Shown in pieces: positions 27,130-35,614 of a stretch of 64,000 bases of DNA (position 1 is its first letter; each line of letters starts with the position of its first letter). The notes beneath the pieces are model-generated. The model saw only the letters and a program-made list of their open reading frames with translations. It ran no database searches and was not told the DNA's origin. The translations under genes and the position numbers were made by a program. Source of the stretch: Archangium gephyra (lineage in GTDB: Bacteria > Myxococcota > Myxococcia > Myxococcales > Myxococcaceae); the NCBI RefSeq assembly GCF_001027285.1, contig NZ_CP011509.1:794501-858500 (forward strand). The letters run 5' to 3'.

Positions 27130-27698
27130 GCAGAGACTCCATCAGCAAGGCGCGCAGACTGCGCACCATCACCACCCTGCCGCCTCACGCCAATGCCGAG
27201 AACCACAAGCGAATCATGGAGAAGCTCAAGACCATGACGCAGGCGGAGTTCTTCCAATCCCTCGTGGATGCCGGCATCTACACGCCCAAGGGGCGGCTCA
27301 CCCGGCGATACGCTGGAGCCATCGACTTGTATCCCGTCCTGACCCCGAGCAGATGGGGATTGCTCCGGCCGCGAAGGCCCTCGAGTCGCCCCGGCGGACC
27401 TCCGCGAAGACGGCTGCGCGAAAGTCCCCCCGCGCTCCCCGCCGGAAGTCCGCGAAGGACTCCCGGCGGTAGCCCACCCCGGGCGCGTTACTTCCCCGCG
27501 CGCTTGAGCGGGAGGAACTCGGGCCGCCACATCTCCGTCTCGAGCAGGCCCTCGAGGTCCTCGGGCAGCTTGCGCATGGCCACCTCCTCCTTCACTGCCT
27601 GGCGCATGACGGCGATGGCCACCTGCCGGCTCGCCGCGCGCAGCCGATCCATGCGCGGGTACAGCGCGCCCTGGGCCAGCCGCGCCCCGTCCGTGTAG
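27126..27698 (+). CDS. Small partner protein of the ART-like gene (antitoxin candidate); 3' end uncertain
   Basis: The gene is coupled to the ART-like gene by a 4-base overlap. Residues 1-64 (LPPHANAENHKRIMEKLKTM, then FFQSLVDAGIYTPKGRLTRRY) look like a small helical antitoxin ending in a typical short tail. After that the frame stays open as a Pro/Arg/Ser-rich sequence to 27698, running 211 bases into the convergent malic enzyme gene. Such overlap is unlikely to be natural. In a neighbouring frame a stop lies at 27339-27341, so a frameshift or recent loss of the original end is possible. The conserved part is probably real, the long tail probably not. Confidence 0.45.
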   Translation: MSRDSISKARRLRTITTLPPHANAENHKRIMEKLKTMTQAEFFQSLVDAGIYTPKGRLTRRYAGAIDLYPVLTPSRWGLLRPRRPSSRPGGPPRRRLRESPPALPAGSPRRTPGGSPPRARYFPARLSGRNSGRHISVSSRPSRSSGSLRMATSSFTAWRMTAMATCRLAARSRSMRGYSAPWASRAPSV

Positions 27699-29200
27699 TC
27701 CGCCAGCGCCAGCGAGGCCGCCGTCAGCATCCCGTCCGTCACCCGCTTCGCCCGCGTCAGCAGCACGCCCAGCCCCAGTCCCGGGAAGATGAAGGCGTTG
27801 TTGCCCTGGCCCACCGGGTGCGGCGCCCCATCCCACTCCACGTCCTCGAAGGGGCTGCCCGTGGCCACCAGCGCCTTGCCCTGCGTCCACTTGTAGATGT
27901 CCGCCGGCACCGCCTCGCTGTTCGCCGTGGGGTTGCTCAGCGCGAACACCACCGGGTACGGCGTGTTCACCGCCACCGCCTTCACCACCTCCTCGCCGAA
28001 CGCCGCCCGCTGCCCGCTCAGCCCCAGCAGCACCGTCACCTTCGCCTCCCGCGCCGTCTCCAGCAGGCTCGGAATCCCTCCCTGAAGCTTCCAGCCCGCC
28101 ACGCGCGAGGGCTCGTGCGCGAACTCCAGCTTGTACGGCTCCAGCCCCTTGCGGTCCTTCAGGATGAGGCCCTTGGAGTCGATGAGGTAGATGCGCTCGC
28201 GCGCCTGCTGCGTGCTCAGGCCCTCGCGCTCCATGCCGCGGACAATCTGCCGCGCCACGCCCACGCCGCCCGCGCCCGCGCCGTGCACCAGGTACACCTG
28301 CTGGCCGAGCGTCGTCTGGCTGCGCCGCGTGGCCGACAGCAGGCCCGCCAGCACCACCGCGCCCGTGCCTTGAATGTCGTCATTGAGCGAGGGCAGCACG
28401 TCCCGGTAGCGCTCCAGCACGTCGAAGGCCTTCTGCTTGCTGAAGTCCTCCCACTGCACCAGCACGTTGGGGAAGCGCTTCTTGAGCGCCGTCACGAAGG
28501 CGTGGATGAAGTCGTCATACTCCTTGCCCTCCATGCGCGGCCGCTTCACGCCCAGGTAGAGCGGGTCATCCAACAGCTCCTTGCGGTTGGTGCCCACGTC
28601 CAGCTCCACCGGCAGCGTCACCGCCGGATCGATTCCCGCCGCCGCCGTGTACAAGGACAGCTTGCCGATGCAGATGGCCAGGCCGCCGAAGCCCTGGTCT
28701 CCAATGCCCAGAATGCCCTCGTTGTCCGTGGCGACAATCAGCTGCACGTCCGGGAAGGGCGTGTGCGCCAGCAGCGAGTCGAGCTCCCCGATGTTCTCCG
28801 GGCTCACCACCAGCCCGCGCGGATAGCGGTAGATGCGGCTGAACTGCTCCACCGCCTGCGCCACCACCGGGGTGTAGATGATGGGCATCATCTCCTCGAT
28901 GTGCCGGTTGAGCAGCGCGTAGAAGAGCACCTCGCTGCGGTCCTGCAGCGCGCGCAGGAAGACGTGCTTGTCCAGGTCCGAGCGGAAGGAGCGGAAGTTG
29001 GCGTAGGAGCGTTCAATCTGCTCGTCCAGCGAGGAGACGTGCGTGGGCAGCAGGCCCATCAGTCCGAACTCGCGCCGCTCCTCCAGGCTGAAGGAGGTGC
29101 CCTTGTTGAGTAGGGGCAGGCGGGTGAGCATCAGCCCCTCCAGGTGTGTCTCCAGGTAGGGGCGGCCGTTCGCGTCGAGCTTCTTCTCGTACTGTTTCAT
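27488..29200 (-). CDS. maeA: NAD-dependent malic enzyme
   Basis: A 570-residue oxidative decarboxylase that turns malate into pyruvate and CO2 with NAD. Length and sequence match MaeA/SfcA. Recognisable parts are the malate-binding tyrosine segment MPIIYTPVVAQA, RGLVVSPENIG, the catalytic lysine region LAICIGKLSLYTAAAGI, LNDDIQGTGAVVLAGLLSA with metal-binding Asp residues, and the NAD-binding glycine loop GAGAGGVGVARQI. It stands as a single gene, transcribed away from the spermidine-synthase-like gene. Confidence 0.95.
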   Translation of the reverse strand: MKQYEKKLDANGRPYLETHLEGLMLTRLPLLNKGTSFSLEERREFGLMGLLPTHVSSLDEQIERSYANFRSFRSDLDKHVFLRALQDRSEVLFYALLNRHIEEMMPIIYTPVVAQAVEQFSRIYRYPRGLVVSPENIGELDSLLAHTPFPDVQLIVATDNEGILGIGDQGFGGLAICIGKLSLYTAAAGIDPAVTLPVELDVGTNRKELLDDPLYLGVKRPRMEGKEYDDFIHAFVTALKKRFPNVLVQWEDFSKQKAFDVLERYRDVLPSLNDDIQGTGAVVLAGLLSATRRSQTTLGQQVYLVHGAGAGGVGVARQIVRGMEREGLSTQQARERIYLIDSKGLILKDRKGLEPYKLEFAHEPSRVAGWKLQGGIPSLLETAREAKVTVLLGLSGQRAAFGEEVVKAVAVNTPYPVVFALSNPTANSEAVPADIYKWTQGKALVATGSPFEDVEWDGAPHPVGQGNNAFIFPGLGLGVLLTRAKRVTDGMLTAASLALADYTDGARLAQGALYPRMDRLRAASRQVAIAVMRQAVKEEVAMRKLPEDLEGLLETEMWRPEFLPLKRAGK

Positions 29201-29511
29201 GGGGGGAAATTCGTGTCTGTGAAGGAGGGGCGCTCCCTTAACGGCTCGCCCTCGTCTTCAACAAGGCCCCTCACCGGGCGGGCATAAGCGACGGTTCGTC
29301 CCTCCATGCGGCCCATGCACGGCGCCCCGCGCCAACGCGTCGCGTCAAAGGGGCCCCACCTCATGGGTTGTCCCGGTTATTCCCACGCCCCGGGAGCGCT
29401 GGCGGCCCGCCTGGTGCGGGAGCGGTTTCGCACGTGGAACTGGCCTCCGCTGGAGGGCACTGGTTCAATCCGCGCCCCTGGTCTCCGTCCGCCACGACTG
29501 GCAGAGGATCG
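29201..29511. other. Divergent intergenic region
   Basis: About 310 bases between maeA (minus) and the membrane spermidine-synthase-like gene (plus). It must hold both promoters, but I see no clear -35/-10 pair, repeat or RNA gene. A short open frame at 29306-29515 has no features of a gene. Confidence 0.5.
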
Positions 29512-32500
29512 ATGAACGCACGTGTCTGGAAGATTGCCCCCTTGCTGTTCGGCTCGGGCTTCTGTGCCCTGGTGTACCAGACGGCGTGGCAGCGCGAGTT
29601 GCGCCTCATCTTCGGGGCCTCGACGGCGGCGTCGGCCGCGGTGCTGGCCATCTTCATGGGCGGGCTGGGCCTTGGCGGCGCGCTGCTGGGGGGCCGGGTG
29701 GACCGGGAGAAGCGCCCGCTGGCCTTCTACGCCAACCTGGAGCTGCTCATCTCCCTGAGCGCGGCGGTGACGCCGTTGCTGGTGTTGCTGGCGCGCACCG
29801 TCTACACGGCCCTGGGGGGCTCGGTGTCGATGGGGCTGGGGCTCGGCTCGGTGGTGCGGTTGGTGCTCTCCGCGCTGGTGCTGGCGGTGCCCACGCTGCT
29901 CATGGGAGGCACGTTGCCGGCGGCGGCGCGCGCGGCCGAGACGGCGGATGACGTGCGGCGCCGGGCGCTCGCGGTCCTCTACGGGCTCAACACGCTGGGC
30001 GCGGTGGCGGGCGCGGCGGCCTCCACCTTCCTCCTCTTCGAGGTGTTCGGCACCCGCACCACGCTGTGGCTGGCGGCCCTGCTCAACGTGCTGGTGGCGC
30101 TGGTGGCCCGCTCGGTGGCGCGGGATCTGCCCGAGCACGAGGAGAGCGCGGCCCCCGCTCCCGTGGCCGCCGAGGAGTCCACGCCGGCCACGGCCCTGCC
30201 GCCGCGCCGCTTCGTGCTGGGCGCCGCGGCGCTGGTGGGCTTCGCCTTCTTCCTCATGGAGATGGTGTGGTACCGCATGCTGGGGCCGCTGCTGGGAGGC
30301 TCCACCTTCACCTTCGGCCTCATCCTGGTGGTGGCGCTGGCGGGCATCGGCCTGGGCGGCGCGGCGTACGCGGCGTGGGGCCAGCAGCGCCCGGCCACCC
30401 TGCGCGGCTTCGCGCTGACGTGCCTGCTGGAGGCGCTGCTGCTCGCCGTGCCCCTGGCGCTGGGGGACCGCATGGCGGTGCTCGCCTCCCTGGTGCGGCC
30501 GCTGTCCATCTTCGGCTTCGGCGGGCTGGTGCTCAGCTGGGCCGTCATCGCCACGCTGGTGGTGCTGCCGGCCGCCTTCGTCTCCGGGGTGCAGTTCCCC
30601 CTGTTGCTGGCGCTGCTGGGCCGCGGCGGCCAGGACGTGGGCCGCCAGGTGGGCCTGGCCTACGCGTGGAACACGGCGGGCTCCATCGTGGGCTCGCTGG
30701 CGGGAGGCTTCGGCCTGCTGCCGCTGCTGTCCGCCCCCGGGGTGTGGCGCCTGGTGGGCGCGGTGCTGGTGGGCCTGGGGCTCGTCGCGGTGGTGCTGTC
30801 GCTGCGCCAGGAGCCGCCGGTGCCCGCGCGCCTGGTGCCGCCCGTGGCCACGGCCGTGCTGGCCGCCCTGCTGCTCACCGCCGTGGGGCCCACCGCCGCC
30901 TGGCGTCACAGCTCCATCGGCGCCGGACGCAGCGGGCTGGATGCCGCCTCCTCTTCCTCCAACGGCCTGCGCGACTGGCTCTCGGGCCACCAGCGCTGGT
31001 TGATGTGGGAGACGGATGGCGTGGAGAGCAGCGTGGGCGTGCTCAACGCCTACGGCCTGTCCTTCATGGTCAACGGCAAGTCGGACGGCAACAGCTTCGG
31101 TGACTCGGGCACCCAGGTGATGGGTGGCCTCGTCGGCGCGCTGGCCCACCCCAACCCCCGCCGCTCGCTGGTGGTGGGCCTGGGCACCGGCAGCACCGCC
31201 GGCTGGCTCGGCTCCGTGCCGGGGATGGAGCGCGTGGACGCGGTGGAGATCGAACCCGCCATCATCGAGTTCGCGCGCATGTGCCAGGACGTCAACGAGC
31301 GGGTGCTCGACAACCCCAAGGTGAAGGTGCACCTGGACGATGCCCGCGAGGTGCTGATGGCCTCCAAGGAGTCCTACGACATCATCTTCTCCGAGCCCTC
31401 CAATCCCTACCGGGCCGGCATCTCCAGCCTCTTCTCGCGCGAGTTCTACCAGGCGGTGAAGCGGCGGCTGGCCCCCGGGGGCATCTTCCTGCAGTGGCTG
31501 CAGACGTACGAGGTGGACTCGCGCACGGTGCGCAGTGTCTACGCCACGCTCAGCAGCGAGTTCGGCGCGGTGGAGACGTGGCGCACGCAGGGAGGAGATC
31601 TCATCCTCATGGCCACGGAGATGCCGCTGCGCCACGACCTGGAGCGGATGCGGGCGCGCGTGTCGCAGGAGCCCTACCGCCGGGCGCTGCCCTCGGTGTG
31701 GGGGACGAACGAGCTGGAGGGCGTGCTGGCGCACTTCATCGCCGGGCCCTCGGTGTCGCGGGCGCTGGCCGAGGGCCAGGAGGCGCTCATCAACACGGAT
31801 GACCTGTCGTTCGTGGAGTTCGCCTTCGCGCGCAGCGTGGGGCACAAGCAGACGGGCTTCTCCTACTCGCAGCTGCGGCGCTCGGCCTGGGAGCGCAAGG
31901 CGGAGCGGCCCGAGGTGGCGCGCGGCACGGCGGACTGGCAGCGGGTGGAGGAGCTGCGGGTGATGGCGGGCGAGCCTCCCACGGTCCCGGCCCGCTCCGG
32001 CCTGGACGAGGCCGCGCTGGCCCGGCGCCTGGCCTTCAATGATGCCATCAAGGTCAACAACCCTCCCGAGGCCCTGCGCCTGTGGCGCGAGAGCGGGTGG
32101 CGGCCCCACGGCCCCTCGGAGCTCATCGCCGTGGGCTCGCTGATGGCCTTCCTGAACGAAGAGGCGGCGCTGCTTCCGCTCGTCGAGGAGCTGCGGGGCA
32201 TGCGGCCCTTCGACGCGGAGGCGCTGGTGGCGCGGTTGCGGTTGCAGCAGGGCCGCCTGCCCGAGGCGGCGGAGTCCATCGAGCGGGCCTTCGCCCTCCT
32301 GCGCCAGACGCCCTGGCACAGCCGGGCCCTCTACCAGGACGCGCTGGAAGTGGGGGCGACGCTCTCGCGCAAGGACGAGGCACTGGGGCAGCGGATGTGG
32401 GCCGCGCTGGAGAAGCCCTTCTCCAACTTCGTCGGGGAGAACATGCGCCTGAGCGTGCGGCTGGAGTTCGGCACGCGGCTCGAGTCCGGCAAGCGGTGCG

Positions 32501-32736
32501 CCGAGGCGCTCGCGCCCTTCGAGCCCCATGTCCCCTGGATGCGGCAATTCCTCGAGGTGCGCTCCAATTGCTACGTGAAGACCCAGCACCCGCTGCAGGA
32601 CCAGGCGCTGGATGACCTCCTGGCGTTCATGGAGGCGGAGCCGCCGCCGCTCTGGGGCAACGGGATGGACGCCGCTCCGGACGCGCGGCAGGCCCCCTCG
32701 GACGCGCCTCCGGTGTCGGACGTGGGCTCGCCGTAG
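29512..32736 (+). CDS. Multi-pass membrane protein fused to a spermidine-synthase-like domain
   Basis: A 1074-residue protein. Residues 1 to about 490 form a transporter-like membrane part of about 13 helices (LLFGSGFCALVYQTAWQREL at the start is characteristic of this fusion family). Residues about 520-720 are a spermidine-synthase-type Rossmann fold, with VVGLGTGSTAGWL as the SAM/dcSAM glycine loop, DAVEIEPAIIEFAR as the acidic ribose contact, and FSEPSNPYRAG near the active site. The C-terminal 300 residues are helical and TPR-like. Bacteria carry many such fusions and their substrate is unknown; true spermidine synthesis is doubtful. The ATG at 29512 has AGAGG upstream. Confidence 0.87.
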   Translation: MNARVWKIAPLLFGSGFCALVYQTAWQRELRLIFGASTAASAAVLAIFMGGLGLGGALLGGRVDREKRPLAFYANLELLISLSAAVTPLLVLLARTVYTALGGSVSMGLGLGSVVRLVLSALVLAVPTLLMGGTLPAAARAAETADDVRRRALAVLYGLNTLGAVAGAAASTFLLFEVFGTRTTLWLAALLNVLVALVARSVARDLPEHEESAAPAPVAAEESTPATALPPRRFVLGAAALVGFAFFLMEMVWYRMLGPLLGGSTFTFGLILVVALAGIGLGGAAYAAWGQQRPATLRGFALTCLLEALLLAVPLALGDRMAVLASLVRPLSIFGFGGLVLSWAVIATLVVLPAAFVSGVQFPLLLALLGRGGQDVGRQVGLAYAWNTAGSIVGSLAGGFGLLPLLSAPGVWRLVGAVLVGLGLVAVVLSLRQEPPVPARLVPPVATAVLAALLLTAVGPTAAWRHSSIGAGRSGLDAASSSSNGLRDWLSGHQRWLMWETDGVESSVGVLNAYGLSFMVNGKSDGNSFGDSGTQVMGGLVGALAHPNPRRSLVVGLGTGSTAGWLGSVPGMERVDAVEIEPAIIEFARMCQDVNERVLDNPKVKVHLDDAREVLMASKESYDIIFSEPSNPYRAGISSLFSREFYQAVKRRLAPGGIFLQWLQTYEVDSRTVRSVYATLSSEFGAVETWRTQGGDLILMATEMPLRHDLERMRARVSQEPYRRALPSVWGTNELEGVLAHFIAGPSVSRALAEGQEALINTDDLSFVEFAFARSVGHKQTGFSYSQLRRSAWERKAERPEVARGTADWQRVEELRVMAGEPPTVPARSGLDEAALARRLAFNDAIKVNNPPEALRLWRESGWRPHGPSELIAVGSLMAFLNEEAALLPLVEELRGMRPFDAEALVARLRLQQGRLPEAAESIERAFALLRQTPWHSRALYQDALEVGATLSRKDEALGQRMWAALEKPFSNFVGENMRLSVRLEFGTRLESGKRCAEALAPFEPHVPWMRQFLEVRSNCYVKTQHPLQDQALDDLLAFMEAEPPPLWGNGMDAAPDARQAPSDAPPVSDVGSP

Positions 32737-32782
32737 GGCGGGACCTCCCCTCCCGGGGGTCTCCGCGCTAGGGTGACACCTC

Positions 32783-33340
32783 ATGCCGGAGACCCCACTC
32801 GTCTTCAACCACACCGTCCAGGGACTCTTCGCCCGCTCGTTCCCGGACGGCGTGCCCGCCGAGCTCAAGGCGCAGCTGCGCGCGGCGGGGGTGGACCTGG
32901 ACAAGCCGCTGCTGCCCGCCTACCCGACGACGGTGTGGTCGCGCTGCATCGACCTGGGCGCCCGGGCCGCCTTCCCCGACGAGCCGCGCCGCGAGGTGGC
33001 CTGGCGCAGGATGGGCGAGCGGATGATCGACGGCTACCAGGACTCGATGATTGGCCGCGCCATGTTCTCCATGCTCCAGGTGCTGGGGCCGCGCCGCACG
33101 CTGCAGCGGGCGCAGAAGAACTTCCGCACGGGCAACAACTACAGCGAGGTCCGCTTCAGCGACGTGTCCCCCACGGAGATGGAGCTGTGGTTCAACGAGA
33201 CGGACGACGTGCTGCGCCACTTCACCGTGGGGCTGGTGCTCGCGGGCATGCGCGCCGGGGGCGCCGGCGAGCCCCAGGTGCGCCTGCATGACGTGGACGC
33301 GAAGGGCTTCACCCTGCGCGCCTCGTGGACGCCGAAGTGA
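32783..33340 (+). CDS. DUF2378 family protein (myxobacterial paralogous family)
   Basis: A 185-residue cytoplasmic protein of the DUF2378/TIGR02265 family, which is almost restricted to myxobacteria and present in many copies. Typical parts are LVFNHTVQGLFARSF near the start, DKPLLPAYPTTVW, GRAMFSMLQVLGPRRTLQR and FRTGNNYSEVRF. Function is unknown; the fold is probably related to heme- or ligand-binding sensor domains. A second member lies at 42975. The gene ends 18 bases before the convergent oxygenase, with a hairpin containing both stops. Confidence 0.9.
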   Translation: MPETPLVFNHTVQGLFARSFPDGVPAELKAQLRAAGVDLDKPLLPAYPTTVWSRCIDLGARAAFPDEPRREVAWRRMGERMIDGYQDSMIGRAMFSMLQVLGPRRTLQRAQKNFRTGNNYSEVRFSDVSPTEMELWFNETDDVLRHFTVGLVLAGMRAGGAGEPQVRLHDVDAKGFTLRASWTPK

Positions 33341-33364
33341 GCGGGCCCGGGGCCGGCCTCACTT
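33335..33364. terminator. Convergent hairpin containing both stop codons
   Basis: AAGTGAG pairs with CTCACTT across a 16-base G/C-rich loop that can pair further. The TGA of the plus gene and the TCA (stop) of the minus gene are both inside the arms. Confidence 0.5.
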
Positions 33365-34066
33365 GCGGGGCGCGCCGCCGTAGAGCGTCTCGGCGCGGTG
33401 GAAGAGCACCCACGAGGTGATGATGTATTTGTCGTTGGACTCGGGCACGTTGCCCCGGTGGGTGTGGGTGAAGCCCGCGGGGAAGATGAGCATGCGGCCC
33501 GCCTTCGATTGGACCTTCTTCTCCTGGTAGAAGAACTCGGTCTCGCCGCCCTGGCCCACGTCGTTGAGGTAGAACTGGAAGGCGAGCACGCGGTGCAGCG
33601 GCTCGCAGCTGGCGTCCTTGGGGTACACCTCCGAGTGCCAGTGCGGATAGCCGCCGGAGCCCTTGAGGTACTTCTGCACGGTGAGGTCGCCGTAGCGGTA
33701 GAGGAAGCCGACGAGCTGGTCGAAGACGGGGTCTCCCAGCTCGGCGAAGTTCTCCCGCGTGAGCGTCGTCACCTGGCCCGTCTTGGGGTGCTTCGTGGAC
33801 AGCGAGACGGCGCCGATGAGGCTGTAGAGGTACTTGCGCAGGTAGCTCTTGAGCGGGGGGAAGGCCGCGTCCAGCAGCTGGCGCAGCACGGGCTGGTAGT
33901 CCGCGTGCTGGTTGAGGTTGAGGTCGAAGCTGTCCTTCTTGGTCAGGTCGACGCCGCCCCCGGTGCGGCCGCGCTGCACGTGGGGGCTCTTCTCGAAAAG
34001 CTGGAGGATGTCCTGGCACAGCCGGGGCGGCAGGACTCCGTCGTGGACCTCGATGAAGTCGGTCAT
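33359..34066 (-). CDS. 2-oxoglutarate/Fe(II)-dependent oxygenase, prolyl-4-hydroxylase type
   Basis: A 235-residue hydroxylase. The iron-binding part is HWHSEVYP, where the usual H-x-D is H-x-E, followed by FQFYLNDVGQGGETEFF and the distal His with basic partner in FPAGFTHTHRG. These fit the 2OG-Fe(II) oxygenase superfamily that hydroxylates proline or other residues. The Glu in place of Asp is unusual but can still bind iron. The gene starts 10 bases after the stop of an FKBP prolyl isomerase lipoprotein, so a proline-related operon is possible, although the two proteins would act in different compartments. Confidence 0.85.
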   Translation of the reverse strand: MTDFIEVHDGVLPPRLCQDILQLFEKSPHVQRGRTGGGVDLTKKDSFDLNLNQHADYQPVLRQLLDAAFPPLKSYLRKYLYSLIGAVSLSTKHPKTGQVTTLTRENFAELGDPVFDQLVGFLYRYGDLTVQKYLKGSGGYPHWHSEVYPKDASCEPLHRVLAFQFYLNDVGQGGETEFFYQEKKVQSKAGRMLIFPAGFTHTHRGNVPESNDKYIITSWVLFHRAETLYGGAPRK

Positions 34067-34076
34067 GGGGCGCGGC

Positions 34077-34550
34077 TCAGCGGGCGTAGAGCAGCTCCAC
34101 GTCGAAGATGAGCACCGAGTGGGGAGGGATTGCGGGGGGGCTGCCGCTGGCGCCGTAGCCGAGGCCGGACGGGATGACGAGCCGGCGCTTGCCACCGGCC
34201 CTCATGCCGAGCAGGCCCTCCTCCCAGCCCGCGATGACGCGGTCGTAGCCGAAGCGGAAGGCGAAGGGCTGGTTGGTGTCGCGGCTGGTGTCGAACTGGG
34301 TGCCGTTGGGGAGCCAGCCGGTGTAGTGCACCTCGAGGTAGCGGCCGATGACGACCTCGGTGCCGCCGGTGCCCACCGTCAGGTCCTGCGTGTAGAGGCC
34401 GGACTCGCTGCGGTTCATGGCGGCGAGGTCCACGCCCAGCGCGGGGGCGTAGGTCACCTTGGCCGGATCTCCCGACTCCGGGGTGCTTTCGTCACAGGCG
34501 GAGAGGGCGAGCAGCAGACAGGCGGACAGGAGCGGGAGGAGTCGTTTCAT
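34077..34550 (-). CDS. FKBP-type peptidyl-prolyl isomerase lipoprotein
   Basis: A 157-residue lipoprotein with signal MKRLLPLLSACLLLALSAC, where Cys is the lipidated residue. The FKBP domain fills about 45-157. It contains LEVHYTGWLPNGTQFDTS, FRFGYDRVIAGWEEGLLGM, RRLVIPSGLGYG and SVLIFDVELL, all standard FKBP motifs. It should help proline isomerisation and folding in the periplasm or at the outer membrane. It is the first gene of a two-gene operon with the 2OG oxygenase. Confidence 0.93.
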   Translation of the reverse strand: MKRLLPLLSACLLLALSACDESTPESGDPAKVTYAPALGVDLAAMNRSESGLYTQDLTVGTGGTEVVIGRYLEVHYTGWLPNGTQFDTSRDTNQPFAFRFGYDRVIAGWEEGLLGMRAGGKRRLVIPSGLGYGASGSPPAIPPHSVLIFDVELLYAR

Positions 34551-34591
34551 GGCACCCGGAGCCTAGCAAGGCCGGGCGCCAGCCGGTGGGC

Positions 34592-35386
34592 TCACCGGGA
34601 ACGGACGCGCGGCCCGCCGCCTGCCCACTGGTAGCCCACGGTGGCGCCCGAGCCGATGAAGCCCAGGGCGATGTACTTGCGGAACCACCCGAGCGCGCCG
34701 CGGTTGTCGACGACCTCCTCCAGCAGGCCGTGCGCGGCCACGCCGAGCAGCGTGCCCACGGCGGCGCCACCCAGCGCTCCGAGGAAGGCGCGGCCCCGGT
34801 CCTGGCTGCCATTGAAGGCCAGCTCGCCCAGGCCCCAGGTGCCCAGCGCCGCCACGGGAGGCGTGAGCACGAGCCCCGCGCCGAACGCGGCCACGTCCAG
34901 CTCGGCCCAGCGCCCGCCGGCCTCCGCGGACTGGAGGAACAGCAGGCTTCCCGGCAGCGAGCCCACGAGGCTTCCGGCCGCCGTCTCCGCGGCCGTCACC
35001 CACAGCCGTTCATCGCCGAGGCGGCTCGCGCCGTACACGCCCCCGAGTGGCACCAGCGCGAGCGAGCCGTACGTCACCCAGGCCCCCGGGGTGACGGGGG
35101 CATCCGCGGTGAGGTGGGGCGAGGTCCGCTCCGTCTTCTCGGGCGGGGGCGTCTTCTCCGCGTCGGGGGCCGCCTCGCGGGGCTCCTGGACGACGGGGGT
35201 GGCGGGGAACTCGACGTTCTGGTTGGGAAGGAGCGAGAGCGCGGCGGGGATGCCCCGGGCCCGGGCGCTCAGGGGCGACTCGTGCCCGGAGGGCAGGGGC
35301 CGGGCCGAGGCGCGGGGCGGGGCGAGCACGGCCCCGAGCAGCGCGAGGGAGGCCAGACAGGAGGGCAGGGAAGCAGGCAGTCGCAT
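34592..35386 (-). CDS. Exported protein with hydrophobic C-terminal half
   Basis: A 264-residue protein. A signal peptide (MRLPASLPSCLASLALLGAVLAPPRASA) is followed by a Pro/Glu-rich linker of about 80 residues. Glycine-rich hydrophobic segments at about 105-260 (GSLALVPLGGVYGASRLG, FLGALGGAAVGTLLGVAAHGLL) resemble membrane-associated glycine-zipper proteins. No family recognised. It lies 41 bases upstream of the FKBP gene on the same strand and could share a transcript with it. It is divergent from the cardiolipin-synthase-like gene. Confidence 0.7.
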   Translation of the reverse strand: MRLPASLPSCLASLALLGAVLAPPRASARPLPSGHESPLSARARGIPAALSLLPNQNVEFPATPVVQEPREAAPDAEKTPPPEKTERTSPHLTADAPVTPGAWVTYGSLALVPLGGVYGASRLGDERLWVTAAETAAGSLVGSLPGSLLFLQSAEAGGRWAELDVAAFGAGLVLTPPVAALGTWGLGELAFNGSQDRGRAFLGALGGAAVGTLLGVAAHGLLEEVVDNRGALGWFRKYIALGFIGSGATVGYQWAGGGPRVRSR

Positions 35387-35614
35387 GGTCTCCAAGGAGG
35401 GCCCGCGTGGCGGAGGCCCCGGCCCGGCAGCCGGGCGGCGGGGGCGTAGCGGCGGACCCGTGTCGCGGGAGGGATGGGGCGGGTGTCGCGTTTCGTCCAC
35501 CCGTGCACCGCGAGGGCCATGTCCCAGCGGACAGAGGGGGGGCGGGGTTGTCGGCGGGTGGACGGAGCGCGGGCCCCCGGAGGCAGACGCGCGGGGCGTG
35601 ACTAGCTTGCGCGC

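Noticed and set aside
29306-29515. Short open frame before the spermidine-synthase-like gene
   Set aside because: No ribosome site, no recognisable sequence, and it overlaps the true start at 29512.
29377-32904. Long minus-strand open frame opposite the membrane spermidine-synthase-like gene
   Set aside because: Shadow frame; composition is His/Gln/Arg-rich, and the plus strand has membrane helices and the SAM-binding loop.
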